From the NCBI RefSeq assembly GCF_000935125.1, contig NZ_JRKI01000061.1, positions 806,001-870,000 on the forward strand: a stretch of 64,000 nt of DNA, written 5' to 3'. Numbering within the stretch: position 1 is the stretch's first letter; each line of letters opens with the position of its first letter. This DNA is from Streptomyces natalensis ATCC 27448. Lineage in GTDB: Bacteria; Actinomycetota; Actinomycetes; Streptomycetales; Streptomycetaceae. Shown here one piece after another: positions 25,030 through 34,300 of the stretch. The position numbers and the translations under genes were made by a program. Under the pieces are notes generated by a model, which searched no databases, was not told the origin of the DNA, and worked only from the letters and a program-made list of their open reading frames with translations.

Positions 25030-26378
25030 TGCTCAACCGGCCCCGTACCCAGATCTTCATGGCGTCCACCCTCTACGGCGCGGCCACCCTCGCCGCCGCC
25101 CTGGACGCCGACCGCTTCGCACCGGCCGACCGCCGTCTGCTGCTGCTCAGCAACAACGCCGCGACCCCGGAGACCACCGCGTCGCTGGACACCATGCCCG
25201 GCTTCGACCGGCTGCGCACCCGCTTCGACCGCGTGCTGTCCTGGAACGAGACGATCAGCCCGTTCCACCCCGGCGGCTGGTCCCCGCGCGCCGACGACGC
25301 CCCGCTGTGGGAGCGGTATCTGCGGCTGCTGTGGGGCCTGGGCGACTCGCACGTCGAGCTGATCGTGGAATCCATCCAGGTCAACCCGGCCCTCGCGCTG
25401 GCCCAGGTCTTCCCGGGCGCGCCCCTCGACGTCTACGCCGACGGCCTGATGAGCTACGGCCCCACCCGCAACAAGCTCGACCCGCTGATCGGCACCCGGA
25501 TCGGCCGGCTGCTGCACCTGGACCTGGTGCCGGGGCTGACGCCGCTGCTGCTCACCGAGTTCGAGGTGCCGACCGAGACCGTACCGACCGACGCCTTCCT
25601 GAAGGTGCTGGACGAACTGTCCGACACCACACCCGAGTTGGACGTACCGCACGGCGCCGCCCTGCTCCTCGGCCAGTACCTCTCCGCGCTCGGCATCCTC
25701 ACCCCCGAGGAGGAGGAAGGGCTGCACGTCCAGATGCTGCGGGGCGCGGCCGAGCGCGGCCATCAGGAGATCGTCTTCAAACCCCATCCGTCCGCACCGG
25801 CCCGCTGGTCGCGCCTGCTGGAACGGGAGGCCGAGAAGCTCGACCTCACCCTGACCGTCCTGGACACCCCGGTGCTCGCCGAGGTCCTCTACCAGCGGAT
25901 GCGGCCCGCGCTCGTCGTCGGCTGCTTCTCCACCGCGCTGCTGACGGCCTCGGCCTTCTACGATCTGCCGACCGCGCGCACCGGCACCGGCCTGCTGCTG
26001 GAGCGGCTCTCCCCGTACCAGAACAGCAACCGCATCCCCGTCACGATCGTCGACGCGCTGGTCCCCGACCTCGCCGACCGCAGCGCGACGCCGAACACCG
26101 CCCCCGGGGACATCGCCGGCCTGGTCACCGCCGTCGGCTACGCCATGCAGCACCAGATCTACCCGAACCTCCGCCCGGCCACCGAGCGCTATCTGGCCAC
26201 GCGCCTGGACCAGCACACCTGGCGCTACTTCAAACGCCGCCGCCTGACCGCGCTGGCGCTGCCCGGCGCGATCCCCTCGCAGCTGGCGTTCATCCCGCGC
26301 AATGCCACCGTGCGCAAGGTCGCGCGGCGGGCGCGGGCCGTCCAGCGACGGCTGAAGAAGCGGGCCGCATTCGGATGA
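25029..26378 (+). CDS. alpha-2,8-polysialyltransferase family protein (POLYST)
   Basis: A 449-residue protein. It contains the three bacterial polysialyltransferase elements: an acidic D-G site (VYADGLMSYGP), the HP motif (VFKPHPSAPARW) and the S-S/T motif (VVGCFSTALLTAS). Its start TQIFMASTLYGAATLAAAL is typical of the family in actinobacteria. Such enzymes transfer nonulosonic acids from CMP-sugar to a growing chain in the cytosol. ATGA-type overlaps on both sides show tight coupling with the GT2 and acyltransferase genes. Confidence 0.85.
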   Translation: MLNRPRTQIFMASTLYGAATLAAALDADRFAPADRRLLLLSNNAATPETTASLDTMPGFDRLRTRFDRVLSWNETISPFHPGGWSPRADDAPLWERYLRLLWGLGDSHVELIVESIQVNPALALAQVFPGAPLDVYADGLMSYGPTRNKLDPLIGTRIGRLLHLDLVPGLTPLLLTEFEVPTETVPTDAFLKVLDELSDTTPELDVPHGAALLLGQYLSALGILTPEEEEGLHVQMLRGAAERGHQEIVFKPHPSAPARWSRLLEREAEKLDLTLTVLDTPVLAEVLYQRMRPALVVGCFSTALLTASAFYDLPTARTGTGLLLERLSPYQNSNRIPVTIVDALVPDLADRSATPNTAPGDIAGLVTAVGYAMQHQIYPNLRPATERYLATRLDQHTWRYFKRRRLTALALPGAIPSQLAFIPRNATVRKVARRARAVQRRLKKRAAFG

Positions 26379-27520
26379 CGACCACGGAGCTGACGTCGGG
26401 CGCCCCTTCCGCGGCGCCGGTCCCCGCCCCCCGCTCCATACGGGTGCGCAGCCGGGAGAGCGGCTCCTCCCGACTGCGCGCACTGGACGGGCTGCGACTG
26501 CTGGCCGCGCTGATGGTCGCGGCATACCACTACGGGGGGCGCAGCGGCGAGATATCCGCGGCCTGGGGCGGCTCGCCCGCCCACCAATTCCCCACCCTGG
26601 CGCCCTACTTCGCCTACGGATGCCTCGGCGTCCAGATCTTCTTCGTCATCAGCGGCTTCGTCATCTGCCTCAGCGGCTGGGGCCGCACCCTGCGGGCCTT
26701 CACCGCCTCCCGCATCTCGCGCCTCTACCCGGCGTACTGGGCCGCGATCCTGCTCGTCACGCTCGTCTTCGCGCTCCCCTGGGTCGCCTACAAGGCCCTG
26801 GCCCCCAGCGAGGTCCTCACCAATCTGACGATGCTTCAGCAGCCGCTCGGGGTACACCGCGTCCTCGGCGTCTGCTGGACGCTGTGGGCCGAGATGCGCT
26901 TCTACGCCCTGTTCGCCCTGTGCATCGTCCTGCCCGGCGCCACCCGCGGCCGCGTCGTCCTCTTCTGCGCCGGCTGGACCCTGGCCGCGGCGCTGGCCCA
27001 GGCCGCCCACCAGCCGTTCCTGAACGTCGTCCTGATGCCCGAGTACGCCCCGTTCTTCATCGGCGGCGTGGGCCTGTACCTGCTGCACCGCTACGGGGCG
27101 CGCGACCCCATAGCCTGGGCGATCGTCGTGGTCAGCTGGCTGATCGGCCAGCACTACGCGGTCGCCGGACTCTGGCACGCCCCCACCGTCCACGCCTTCT
27201 CCTACCGCTCCACGGCCGGCATCATCGCCGTCGTCACCCTCGGCTTCGCCCTGGTCGCGGCCGTCGCCCTGGGCGGCCTGCACCGCCTGAACTGGCGCTG
27301 GCTGACCGTGGCCGGCGCGCTGACCTACCCCTTCTACCTCGTCCACGAACACCTGGGCTGGGTCGTGGTCCGCGTCCTGCACCGGGACGCCGGGCTCCCC
27401 TCGTACGCGACGTTGGCGCTGACGGTGGGGCTGATGCTGGCACTGGCGTGGGCGATGCACCGGTGGGTGGAACGGCCGTTGACGCCGCGGCTGAAGGGGT
27501 GGATCGCGGGGCGGGGGTGA
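26375..27520 (+). CDS. acyltransferase family 3 membrane protein (polymer O-acylation)
   Basis: A 381-residue protein from ATG 26375, which overlaps the upstream stop. Residues ~32-50 (RLRALDGLRLLAALMVAAYH) and FFVISGFVICLSGWGRTLRAF are acyltransferase-3 landmarks, with ~10 membrane helices and a terminal MHRWVERPLTPRLKGW. OafA-like enzymes of this type O-acetylate surface sugars. As the third gene of the glycosyltransferase operon it probably acetylates the nonulosonic polymer. Confidence 0.87.
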   Translation: MTTTELTSGAPSAAPVPAPRSIRVRSRESGSSRLRALDGLRLLAALMVAAYHYGGRSGEISAAWGGSPAHQFPTLAPYFAYGCLGVQIFFVISGFVICLSGWGRTLRAFTASRISRLYPAYWAAILLVTLVFALPWVAYKALAPSEVLTNLTMLQQPLGVHRVLGVCWTLWAEMRFYALFALCIVLPGATRGRVVLFCAGWTLAAALAQAAHQPFLNVVLMPEYAPFFIGGVGLYLLHRYGARDPIAWAIVVVSWLIGQHYAVAGLWHAPTVHAFSYRSTAGIIAVVTLGFALVAAVALGGLHRLNWRWLTVAGALTYPFYLVHEHLGWVVVRVLHRDAGLPSYATLALTVGLMLALAWAMHRWVERPLTPRLKGWIAGRG

Positions 27521-27524
27521 GGGG

Positions 27525-27690
27525 GGTTGCGCTGAGTAGCGCCGGCCTGAGGAGCGCTTCCATGACAGGCGCTGCCATGAGAGGCGTTGCCCTGAGGGGT
27601 GCCGTCCTGAGGGGCGCCGTCCTGAGGAGCGCTGGCCCGAGGAGCACTGCACTGACCGGCGCCGCCTGACGAGGACTGCCCCGAGGAGCG
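27525..27690. repeat. degenerate 15-bp tandem repeats
   Basis: Roughly ten imperfect units on the pattern GCCGTCCTGAGGGGC follow the acyltransferase stop. Because 15 is divisible by three, one plus-strand frame reads as pentapeptides (VALRG, AVLRG, AVLRS), but it has no start site of its own and ends at TGA near 27669. Confidence 0.65.
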
Positions 27691-27711
27691 CTCCCCTGCG
27701 GGACGTCCCCG

Positions 27712-28383
27712 CTACCCCTTCCCGCGCGTCGCCTCGATCCCCGCGACGATGATCCGCAGACCCGCCTCGAACGACGCCTCCATATCGCCGAACATCTGCG
27801 GCGCCGCCTCGGCCGCCAGCGGATGGCTGTCCCCGAGGCGGCGCCGGCGGGCGTCGAAGTCGTAAGCCGGATCGCGGTGGGCCGGGTCGTCCGGGTCCGG
27901 GTGGACCGACTGTTCCTCGATGACCAGGCCGACGGTGAAGTTGTACATGGTGAACCAGGCCCGCACCGCCTCGCGCGGCGTGAAACCCGCCGCGACGATC
28001 CGGCCCAGGTGGGTCTCCAACGGCCCGGCTGAGCTCTCATCGGTCATCCGCGTACCGCTGAAGACCTTGCCACCGTCGCGGTAGCTGAGGAGTTCGCGGC
28101 GGAGCTGGCGGGCGGCGGTGAGCGCGGCGTCCTGCCAGCTGTAACCGAGGCTGTCGTCCCACGGGCCGGTCCCCGCCATCAGCGGTGCGGTCATCCGCCG
28201 GAACATCTCGGTGGCCATCTCGTCCAGCAGCTCCTGCTTGTTCTTGAAGTGCCAGTACAGGGCGGGGGCCTGGACGTTCAGCTCCTTCGCGATGCGGCGC
28301 AGGGTGAGCCCTTCGAGCCCCACCTCGTTCAGCAGGCGCAGGGCGGTCTCCACCACTTGCTTCCGGTCGATGCGCGAAACCAT
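27712..28383 (-). CDS. TetR-family regulator of the adjacent monooxygenase
   Basis: A 223-residue TetR/AcrR protein. The HTH is residues ~8-55 (VVETALRLLNEVGLEGLTLR, LNVQAPALYWHFKNKQELLD), and the C-terminal half is the TetR_C_1 ligand domain (DPAYDFDARRRRLGDSHPL). It is divergent from an FAD-dependent monooxygenase, with two copies of CTTAAC-N3-GTTAAG in between, so it most likely represses both genes until a substrate of the enzyme is bound. Confidence 0.9.
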   Translation of the reverse strand: MVSRIDRKQVVETALRLLNEVGLEGLTLRRIAKELNVQAPALYWHFKNKQELLDEMATEMFRRMTAPLMAGTGPWDDSLGYSWQDAALTAARQLRRELLSYRDGGKVFSGTRMTDESSAGPLETHLGRIVAAGFTPREAVRAWFTMYNFTVGLVIEEQSVHPDPDDPAHRDPAYDFDARRRRLGDSHPLAAEAAPQMFGDMEASFEAGLRIIVAGIEATRGKG

Positions 28384-28391
28384 GTTGACAA

Positions 28392-28406
28392 CTTAACACC
28401 GTTAAG
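28392..28406. promoter_or_regulatory. TetR operator copy 1 (CTTAAC-N3-GTTAAG)
   Basis: A perfect 6-bp dyad, 9 bp before the TetR start and overlapping the promoter space of the divergent gene. Confidence 0.75.
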
Positions 28407-28409
28407 CGG

Positions 28410-30065
28410 ATGCTGTGTGACATGGAACTTAACAACGTTAAGGAAGCCCGTGAGGAAGCTGCCGCGGAATCCGTTACGACCGCTATGACTGCTACGGCCG
28501 CTACAGCCGCTACAGCCGCTACAGCCGCTACAGCCGCTACAGCCGCAACGACCGTCGACGTTCTGATTGCGGGTGCCGGCCCCACCGGCCTCGCCCTCGC
28601 CATCGACCTCACCCGACGCGGCGTGTCCGCCCTGGTCGTCGAGTGCCAGGACCACCTCTCCCCCGGCGCCCGCGGCACCGGCCTCCAGCCGCGTACGCAG
28701 GAGGTCTACGAGGACCTCGGCGTGCTGGAGGAGATACAGGCGGCCGGCGGCGAATATCCCCCCGTGGGCCTCTGGGAGGACGGCCGGATCACCTCCCGCG
28801 AACAGTTGCTCGAACACGTCGAGCCCACACCGTCCGCCCCGTACTCCAACGTCCTGATGGTCCCCCAGTGGCGCAACATCGAAATCCTCCACGCGCACCT
28901 CCAGAACCTGGGCGGCAGCGTCCTCTTGGGCACCGAACTGACCGCCTTCGACCAGGACGCGGAGACCGTACGGGCCCACCTCACCCTCCCCGACGGCGGC
29001 ACCCGGACCGTCGTCTCCCGCTATCTGGTCGCCGCGGACGGCGGACGCAGCACCGTACGCCGGGGGCTCGACATCGGGATGAGCGGTCCGGAGCTGGAGG
29101 AGGGCGCCGCGGTGCTCGCCGACATCCGGGTGGACGGGCTCGACCGGGACCACTGGCACCGCTGGATGCCGCCGGGCGGCGGCTTCACCATGATGCTGCC
29201 GCTGGCCCGCACGGACCTGTTCCAGTGCTTCGTCGCGGTATCCCCCGAGGGCACGCCGGACACCTCACCCGACGCCGTCCGCGCCCTGATCGCCGCCCAC
29301 ACCCACCTGACCGCAGACCAGATCCGCGAGGTGCGCTGGTCCTCCGTCTTCCGCCCGCGCGTCGGCATGGTCGACCGCTTCCGCGTCGGCCGGATCTTCC
29401 TCGCGGGCGACGCGGCCCACGTCCACACCCCGGCCGGCGGCCAGGGCCTCAACACCAGCGTCCAGGACGCCTACAACCTCGGCTGGAAACTCGGCCAGGT
29501 CCTCCGCCACGGCGCCCCCGACACCCTCCTGGACACCTACGAATCCGAACGCCGCCCCATCGCCGCCCACATCCTCGACATCAGCACCCGCCTCTTCCGC
29601 TCCCGCACGATGCGACGCGGGCGGGATCTGCATCAGCTGGACATCGGGTACCGGGAGAGCCCGCTGACGCAGGAACTGCGGCCGGATGTTCCCGAGGACG
29701 GACTGCGGGCGGGGGATCGGGCACCGGATGCGCCGTGCACGACGGCTGATGGGCGGCCGTTCCGGCTTTTCGAGGCTTATCGGGGGGCGCAGTTCACTGT
29801 GCTGGCGCTGGGTGACGTCGAACTCCTGCCTTTGGACGAGGAGTTGGTCCGTACGTATCGTGTGGGTGGCTCATCCCCGGACCTCGTCGATTCGGACGGA
29901 CACATCCGCGACGCGTATGGCTCCGACCCCGCCGTCTTCCTCATCCGCCCCGACGGCTACATCGCCGTCGCAACACCGCCCGAGAAGGCCACGGAGCGCC
30001 TCACCGAAGCCCTGGAGACGTTCATCGGCGCGGGTGCGGCACTGGCGGCAGAGCCGCTGCGCTGA
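28410..30065 (+). CDS. FAD-dependent aromatic monooxygenase
   Basis: A 551-residue group A flavin hydroxylase. FAD motifs are VDVLIAGAGPTGLALAIDLT (GxGxxG), VAADGGRSTVRR (DG) and IFLAGDAAHVHTPAGGQG (GD); the C-terminal ~130 residues are thioredoxin-like. The family hydroxylates phenolic substrates or antibiotics with NAD(P)H and oxygen, including rifampicin monooxygenases. The ~50-residue leader contains a (ATA)n tract encoded by 9-bp repeats and an operator, so the true start (28410, 28422 or 28485) is uncertain. Confidence 0.9.
   Translation: MLCDMELNNVKEAREEAAAESVTTAMTATAATAATAATAATAATAATTVDVLIAGAGPTGLALAIDLTRRGVSALVVECQDHLSPGARGTGLQPRTQEVYEDLGVLEEIQAAGGEYPPVGLWEDGRITSREQLLEHVEPTPSAPYSNVLMVPQWRNIEILHAHLQNLGGSVLLGTELTAFDQDAETVRAHLTLPDGGTRTVVSRYLVAADGGRSTVRRGLDIGMSGPELEEGAAVLADIRVDGLDRDHWHRWMPPGGGFTMMLPLARTDLFQCFVAVSPEGTPDTSPDAVRALIAAHTHLTADQIREVRWSSVFRPRVGMVDRFRVGRIFLAGDAAHVHTPAGGQGLNTSVQDAYNLGWKLGQVLRHGAPDTLLDTYESERRPIAAHILDISTRLFRSRTMRRGRDLHQLDIGYRESPLTQELRPDVPEDGLRAGDRAPDAPCTTADGRPFRLFEAYRGAQFTVLALGDVELLPLDEELVRTYRVGGSSPDLVDSDGHIRDAYGSDPAVFLIRPDGYIAVATPPEKATERLTEALETFIGAGAALAAEPLR
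28428..28442. promoter_or_regulatory. TetR operator copy 2 (CTTAAC-N3-GTTAAG)
   Basis: Same dyad as at 28392-28406, 36 bp away centre to centre. It falls inside the first codons of the monooxygenase if translation starts at 28410 or 28422. Confidence 0.72.
28491..28553. repeat. 9-bp tandem repeat in the monooxygenase N-terminus
   Basis: Five perfect GCTACAGCC units (28500-28544) flanked by one degenerate copy on each side. They encode repeating Ala-Thr-Ala just before the FAD-binding strand. Frame is kept whatever the copy number. Confidence 0.9.
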
Positions 30066-30086
30066 GTACGGCGCATGGAACGATGC

Positions 30087-30111
30087 TCGCCCGCGGCTGC
30101 GGAACGGGCGA
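30087..30111 (+). terminator. hairpin after monooxygenase
   Basis: TCGCCCG pairs with CGGGCGA around an 11-base loop, 22 bp after the stop codon. Confidence 0.5.
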
Positions 30112-30114
30112 CCG

Positions 30115-30238
30115 TCGGGAGGTAGGAGCGGACTTCACCGCCCCGCACCAGCACGCGGCCGGGGCCTGCAAACACAGGGACCCCGGCCGACCAACCCGGC
30201 AACATCTCCCCGACCTGATGCAGATACGTGTCCAGCGC
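30115..30238 (-). pseudogene. SseB/DUF1266-like gene fragment
   Basis: In the frame directly following the stop at 30239-30241, the sequence reads LDTYLHQVGEMLPGW and VFAGPGRVLVRGGEV. YLHQVGE(M/L)L also occurs in the DUF1266 protein at 39557-40750. The underlying 20 bases (CCCCGACCTGATGCAGATAC on the plus strand) are identical at about 30209-30228 and 40459-40478. No complete gene surrounds it, so I read it as a remnant of a duplicated SseB-like domain. Confidence 0.4.
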
Positions 30239-30718
30239 TCAGCGAGCTAGAAGCACGTTGATAGACCAGATGTCTCCACACGCAACCGGCAATTCCGCGT
30301 CAGCTGCCTCCACCACGTAAATAGAGACGTTGTTTTGAGTGAGCTTGTAATGACGGTGAGCTCCCAGGAGCTCCAATTCTTCGATACCGACCCCCTAATG
30401 AAGAATCGAATCACGCAGATCCTCGAATTTTGCTCGGCTACGGAACTCTCCGTATCGGCGAGCCAGCACTCGAGGCACCACGTGCTCCCCCTGCCCGAGG
30501 CGGTGAATTGAAGAGAAATTTCCAGAACAGCATGACGCCGCACGCCGCTCGAAGAAAATCTCGATCAATCCATAGTCTCTGCGCATGCGCGACTTCCGCA
30601 CATCTTCCACACAGTCATCGCCAAAAGCCTCGCTCCACTTGGATACATCAACACCCAAGGCAGCTCCGAGAATTTCCGCACGGGTCACGGCCTCAACATA
30701 CAAGTCCAGATCCGCCAT
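30239..30718 (-). pseudogene. hypothetical gene interrupted by an in-frame TAG
   Basis: From ATG 30718 a 107-residue frame (MADLDLYVEAVTRAEILGAA, RDYGLIEIFFERRA) ends at TAG 30397-30395. The same frame continues with GVGIEELELLGAHRHYKL, then NNVSIYVVEAADAELPVACG and DIWSINVLLAR, and ends at TGA 30241-30239. That downstream part looks fully protein-like, so one base change (for example TTG to TAG) appears to split a 159-residue protein. Size and position downstream of the RHS toxin suggest an orphan immunity gene. An alternative is a shorter functional protein. Confidence 0.6.
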
Positions 30719-31067
30719 TCCCCCCTCCCTGCGCTCTATTCAACTTCTCAAATTTTTGATAATGAAGTTCATCTCGGCCGCCCCATTCTGAGCCACACGG
30801 ACGGTACGGAGTGACGGCACGTCGCAGCCAAAGACACTGAACTTCGCTCGGGCGAGCGCTCACCATAACGGCGCAGCGTCCCCCGGATAGGACGCTGCAA
30901 TCCTCCATGACTGGACACGAGATGAGAGGGGGTGAACGCCCATGTGCCCTATCGCTGGCGCCTCGGCAGGCTGGCATATGGCGGCAAGTCCGCATGGTGT
31001 GACACGTGCCAGAAAACGTTTGACGTGTGAGCGTTGCGCAGGGCCCGCCGACGTGGGCTGCCGCCTG
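30719..31067. other. intergenic region without a supported gene
   Basis: 349 bp between the interrupted gene and the candidate immunity gene. Open frames exist on both strands but none has a start with ribosome-binding site or recognisable protein features. The segment next to 30720-30770 is A+T-rich for this genome. Confidence 0.5.
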
Positions 31068-31373
31068 TCATCCGAAGTACTTTCTGATGCTATTCGGGGG
31101 CAATCCGGTCTTCGCCCAATGGGACCTGATGTGCGATGCCACAAGCGCGAACTCTTCCCGAGTCCAATCGCCATTATCCAGGGATACCACATTTCCACTT
31201 TCCAGCGACATGCTCATCTCTCCGGATGCCTCTCCAGCCGAGGAGGCGGGCATAATCTTCTTGCTGCCCTCGTCGAGGATCACATGTGCGACTCTATCGC
31301 CATCGCAAGTTACCTTATAGAGATGCACTGAATCCGTGCTCTCGACGAGCAAGGCATGAAAAGAGAGTGCCAT
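31068..31373 (-). CDS. candidate immunity protein for the RHS toxin
   Basis: A 101-residue protein starting 15 bp after the toxin stop codon, on the same strand, with AAAGGAGCC before ATG 31373. It has no signal peptide. Landmarks are FHALLVESTDSVHLYKV, a Ser/Met-rich middle (SGEMSMSLESGNVVSL), and a C-terminal TREEFALVASHIRSHW. No family recognised. A small, cytosolic gene immediately 3' of a polymorphic toxin is the standard place for its cognate immunity gene; that is the only basis for the call. Confidence 0.62.
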   Translation of the reverse strand: MALSFHALLVESTDSVHLYKVTCDGDRVAHVILDEGSKKIMPASSAGEASGEMSMSLESGNVVSLDNGDWTREEFALVASHIRSHWAKTGLPPNSIRKYFG

Positions 31374-31388
31374 TTGAAGTGGCTCCTT

Positions 31389-34300
31389 TCAGATTCGGCG
31401 ACCGAAACCATCGCGGGAAGCAGCCTCTTGATCCCATGTATGGCCGGCGTCGAGAGTGGCTTGATGGGCCTGCTGGTAGCTTGGGTTTCCGGTGTTTCGC
31501 ATGTAGTTGGATTCGTAGCGCTCGTGGCGGAGCAGGTCAATATCTGCGGGGTGCGGGTCGCCGTTCTTCAGCCGCATCCAGGCTTCGGCGATCCTGGGAT
31601 TGGCATCGAACCTACTTGTGTAGGATTCCCCATAGCCGTCGAGCAGGTGTTCTTCTTCGAAGAGATGGCTTTTGATTTGTGCGATGTCAGGGCGTGAGAA
31701 TCCGTGGTTCGCGGCAGTTGCGGCAATAGCATCCACATCGTCAGCTGTTCGAATTGAATTGTAGGCTTCCTCTGCCCAATCGTTGTAGAAGTCGGAGTCC
31801 CCGCGCACGCGACGGAGTTCACCGCCAGTTTGCAGGACACCTCCTCTGGTCGTGCAATCCATGAGCCCGAGAGGATCAGCCCGGGTGTGGGGGTTGTGGA
31901 CATAGGCGGAGGCGTTGGGGCCTGCATCGAGACCAAGAGGGTCTGGGCTGGCGTAGCGAGCTGTCTCGGGGTCGTAGTAGCGGTGGAAGTTGTAGTGGAG
32001 CTCGGTTTCGGGGTCGAAGTATTGACCGGGGAATCGGAGCGGGGTGTAGGCCGTGCTGGTTCGGGTCCAGGTGGTGGCGCCCCACAGGGTGCTGCGAGTG
32101 CGCCAGGCTATGTCGCCGGTTTCGTCGACGAGTTCGGTGGGGGTGCCGACGAGGTCGGTGATGATCGCGAAGAAGCGCTGGTCAATTACTTGTTGGGGCG
32201 CGTCGACGAGGGTTTTTCGCTCGGTTTGGGCGATGGGACGGAGGCCGTCGTGGTCCCAGGTGATCGTGATGGGGGTAGAGGAGCCTGGTGTACTGCTTGT
32301 CTGTTCAGCGAGGTTGGTGCCGTCCCAGGTAAAGTCGATCTGTTCGAGAATCGATCCGTCAGCCGCTACGTACTGCTTTGCGATGCGGCGGCCGAGGGGG
32401 TCGTAGAGGTAGCGCCAGGTTTGGCCGTCGGGGGTAATGACGGTGGTGAGGCGGTCTTCGGCGTCCCAGGTGTAGCGCCAGGTGTCGGGTCTGCGAGACA
32501 GGCGGGTCTTCTGGCGGAGGGTGATGCGGCCCTGGGCATCGTGTTCGTAACGGACCCGGCCAGCATTGACTATTCGGGTGCCGGTGTAGGTGCGGGTGCC
32601 TCGAGCCTCTGAGCTGGGGTGGCTATCCGACCAGGTGGCTTCGGACTGATTTCCTGCCTCATCGTAGGCGTAGGTTTCGGTCCAGCCCTGCGCCTGGACG
32701 GTGGTGACGCGGCCCGCAGCGTCGAGGCCGAAGGTGCGCGGGCCATTGAGGTGGTCGTCTATGCCGAGGAGGTTGCCGTCCCTCCGGTAGCTGTACTCGC
32801 GGCGCTGGATGGTGCGGGAATGGGCATCAGTTGCGGATTGTTCGATGAGGCGTCCGGGGGCGTTCCAGGTGTTGGCCAGGGTGAGGATGTTGCCCAGCTG
32901 ACGGGTGATCTCGCGGCCTGCGGCGTCGTGCTCGAAGTCAAAAGTGTGTCCCGAGGTTGTGAGAGTGGTCCGATTACCCGCCGCGTCGTAGGACCAGGTG
33001 CTGGTAGCCCCGGTGGGGGTGGTGCGGTGCGTGCGACGACCGAGGGCGTCGTAGACGTACGAGACCGTGCGGCCATTCACCATTTTGGCGGTGATGCGGC
33101 CGAGGCGGTCGCGCTGGTAAGAGAGCGTCGCGTCGGGGCTGATCGCCTGAAGGAGGCGACCCGCAGTGTCGCGCTGATAGCTGGTGATCTTGCCGTCGGC
33201 GTTCTTCTCCACGATCTGGCCGAGCAGATCACGGGTGTAGGTGATCGTTCGGCCGAGGGTGTTCGTGCGGGCCGTGAGCTGTCCGGCCGCATTGCGGGTG
33301 TAGGTGAAGGTGCGGTTGTCGAAGTCCGTCTCTGACATCAGGTGGCCGGCTGGGTCGTACTGATAGCTCCAGGTCAGACCCTGGGGGTTCGTGACCGAGG
33401 TGAGGCGGAGCTCTGTGTCGTGGCTGAACTCGTGCCGGACACCATCCGGACCGGTCTGGGCCGTGAGCAGGTCGAAGTGGCCGTATTCGAAGTGAGTGGT
33501 CTGACCGACGGCGTTGGTGTGGGTGAGGCGGTTGCCTTCGGCGTCGTAGGTCCACTCCTCGGTGGCACCGGTGGGGTCGATGCGCGCGGCCGGTTTTCCT
33601 TCGACCGTCCACAGCATGTGGGTGGTTTCGCCGAGGGGGTCGGTGGTGGAGGTGACGCGGCCGAAGGCGTCGCGGCGGTAGTGGGTGGTGGCGCCAAGGG
33701 GGTCGGTGACGCTGAGCGGTAGGCCAGCCTCGTTGCAGTAGAGGCGGGTGGTGTTGCCGAGGGCGTCGGTGACGGAGGCGAGGTGGCCTCGGGAGTCGTG
33801 GGTGTAGGTGGTGGTGGCGCCGGTGGGGTCGGTGGTGGAGGTGCGGTTGCCGTGGGTGTCGTAGGTGTGAGTCCAGATGGTGCCGTCGGGGCCGATGGTG
33901 GAGATGGGGTGGCCGTCGGCGTCGTAGGTGGTGGAGGAAGTGGTGCCGTCCGGAAGAGTGATCTGCGCGGGGCGGCCCTCGTCGTCGTACGTGAGGTGAG
34001 TCGTACGGCCGAGGGGGTCAGTTGTGGAAACGACCCGGTCCTGGGCGTCGCGCTGGGTGTATGTCGTGGCGCCGGTGGGGTCCGTTTCCGCGACCACTTG
34101 GAGGCGGTCGTTGATCTGGTAGCGGGTCAGCCGGTCGTGCGAGTCGTACTCGAGGGTGGTGCGTAGTCCCGTTTCGGGGTCCGGGTCGCCGTAGACGAGG
34201 CGGGAGCGTAGATGCCCGTCCCCGCCGCTCTGCCAGGTGCAGCGGTCTTCGTCGTCGTACTCGAAGGTGAAGTGGCTGTCGTTGGTGTCGGTCCAGGACG

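Noticed and set aside
24962..26374. N-terminal extension of the second acyltransferase to 852 residues
   Set aside because: Out-of-frame reading of the polysialyltransferase gene; ATG 26375 overlaps its stop as ATGA.
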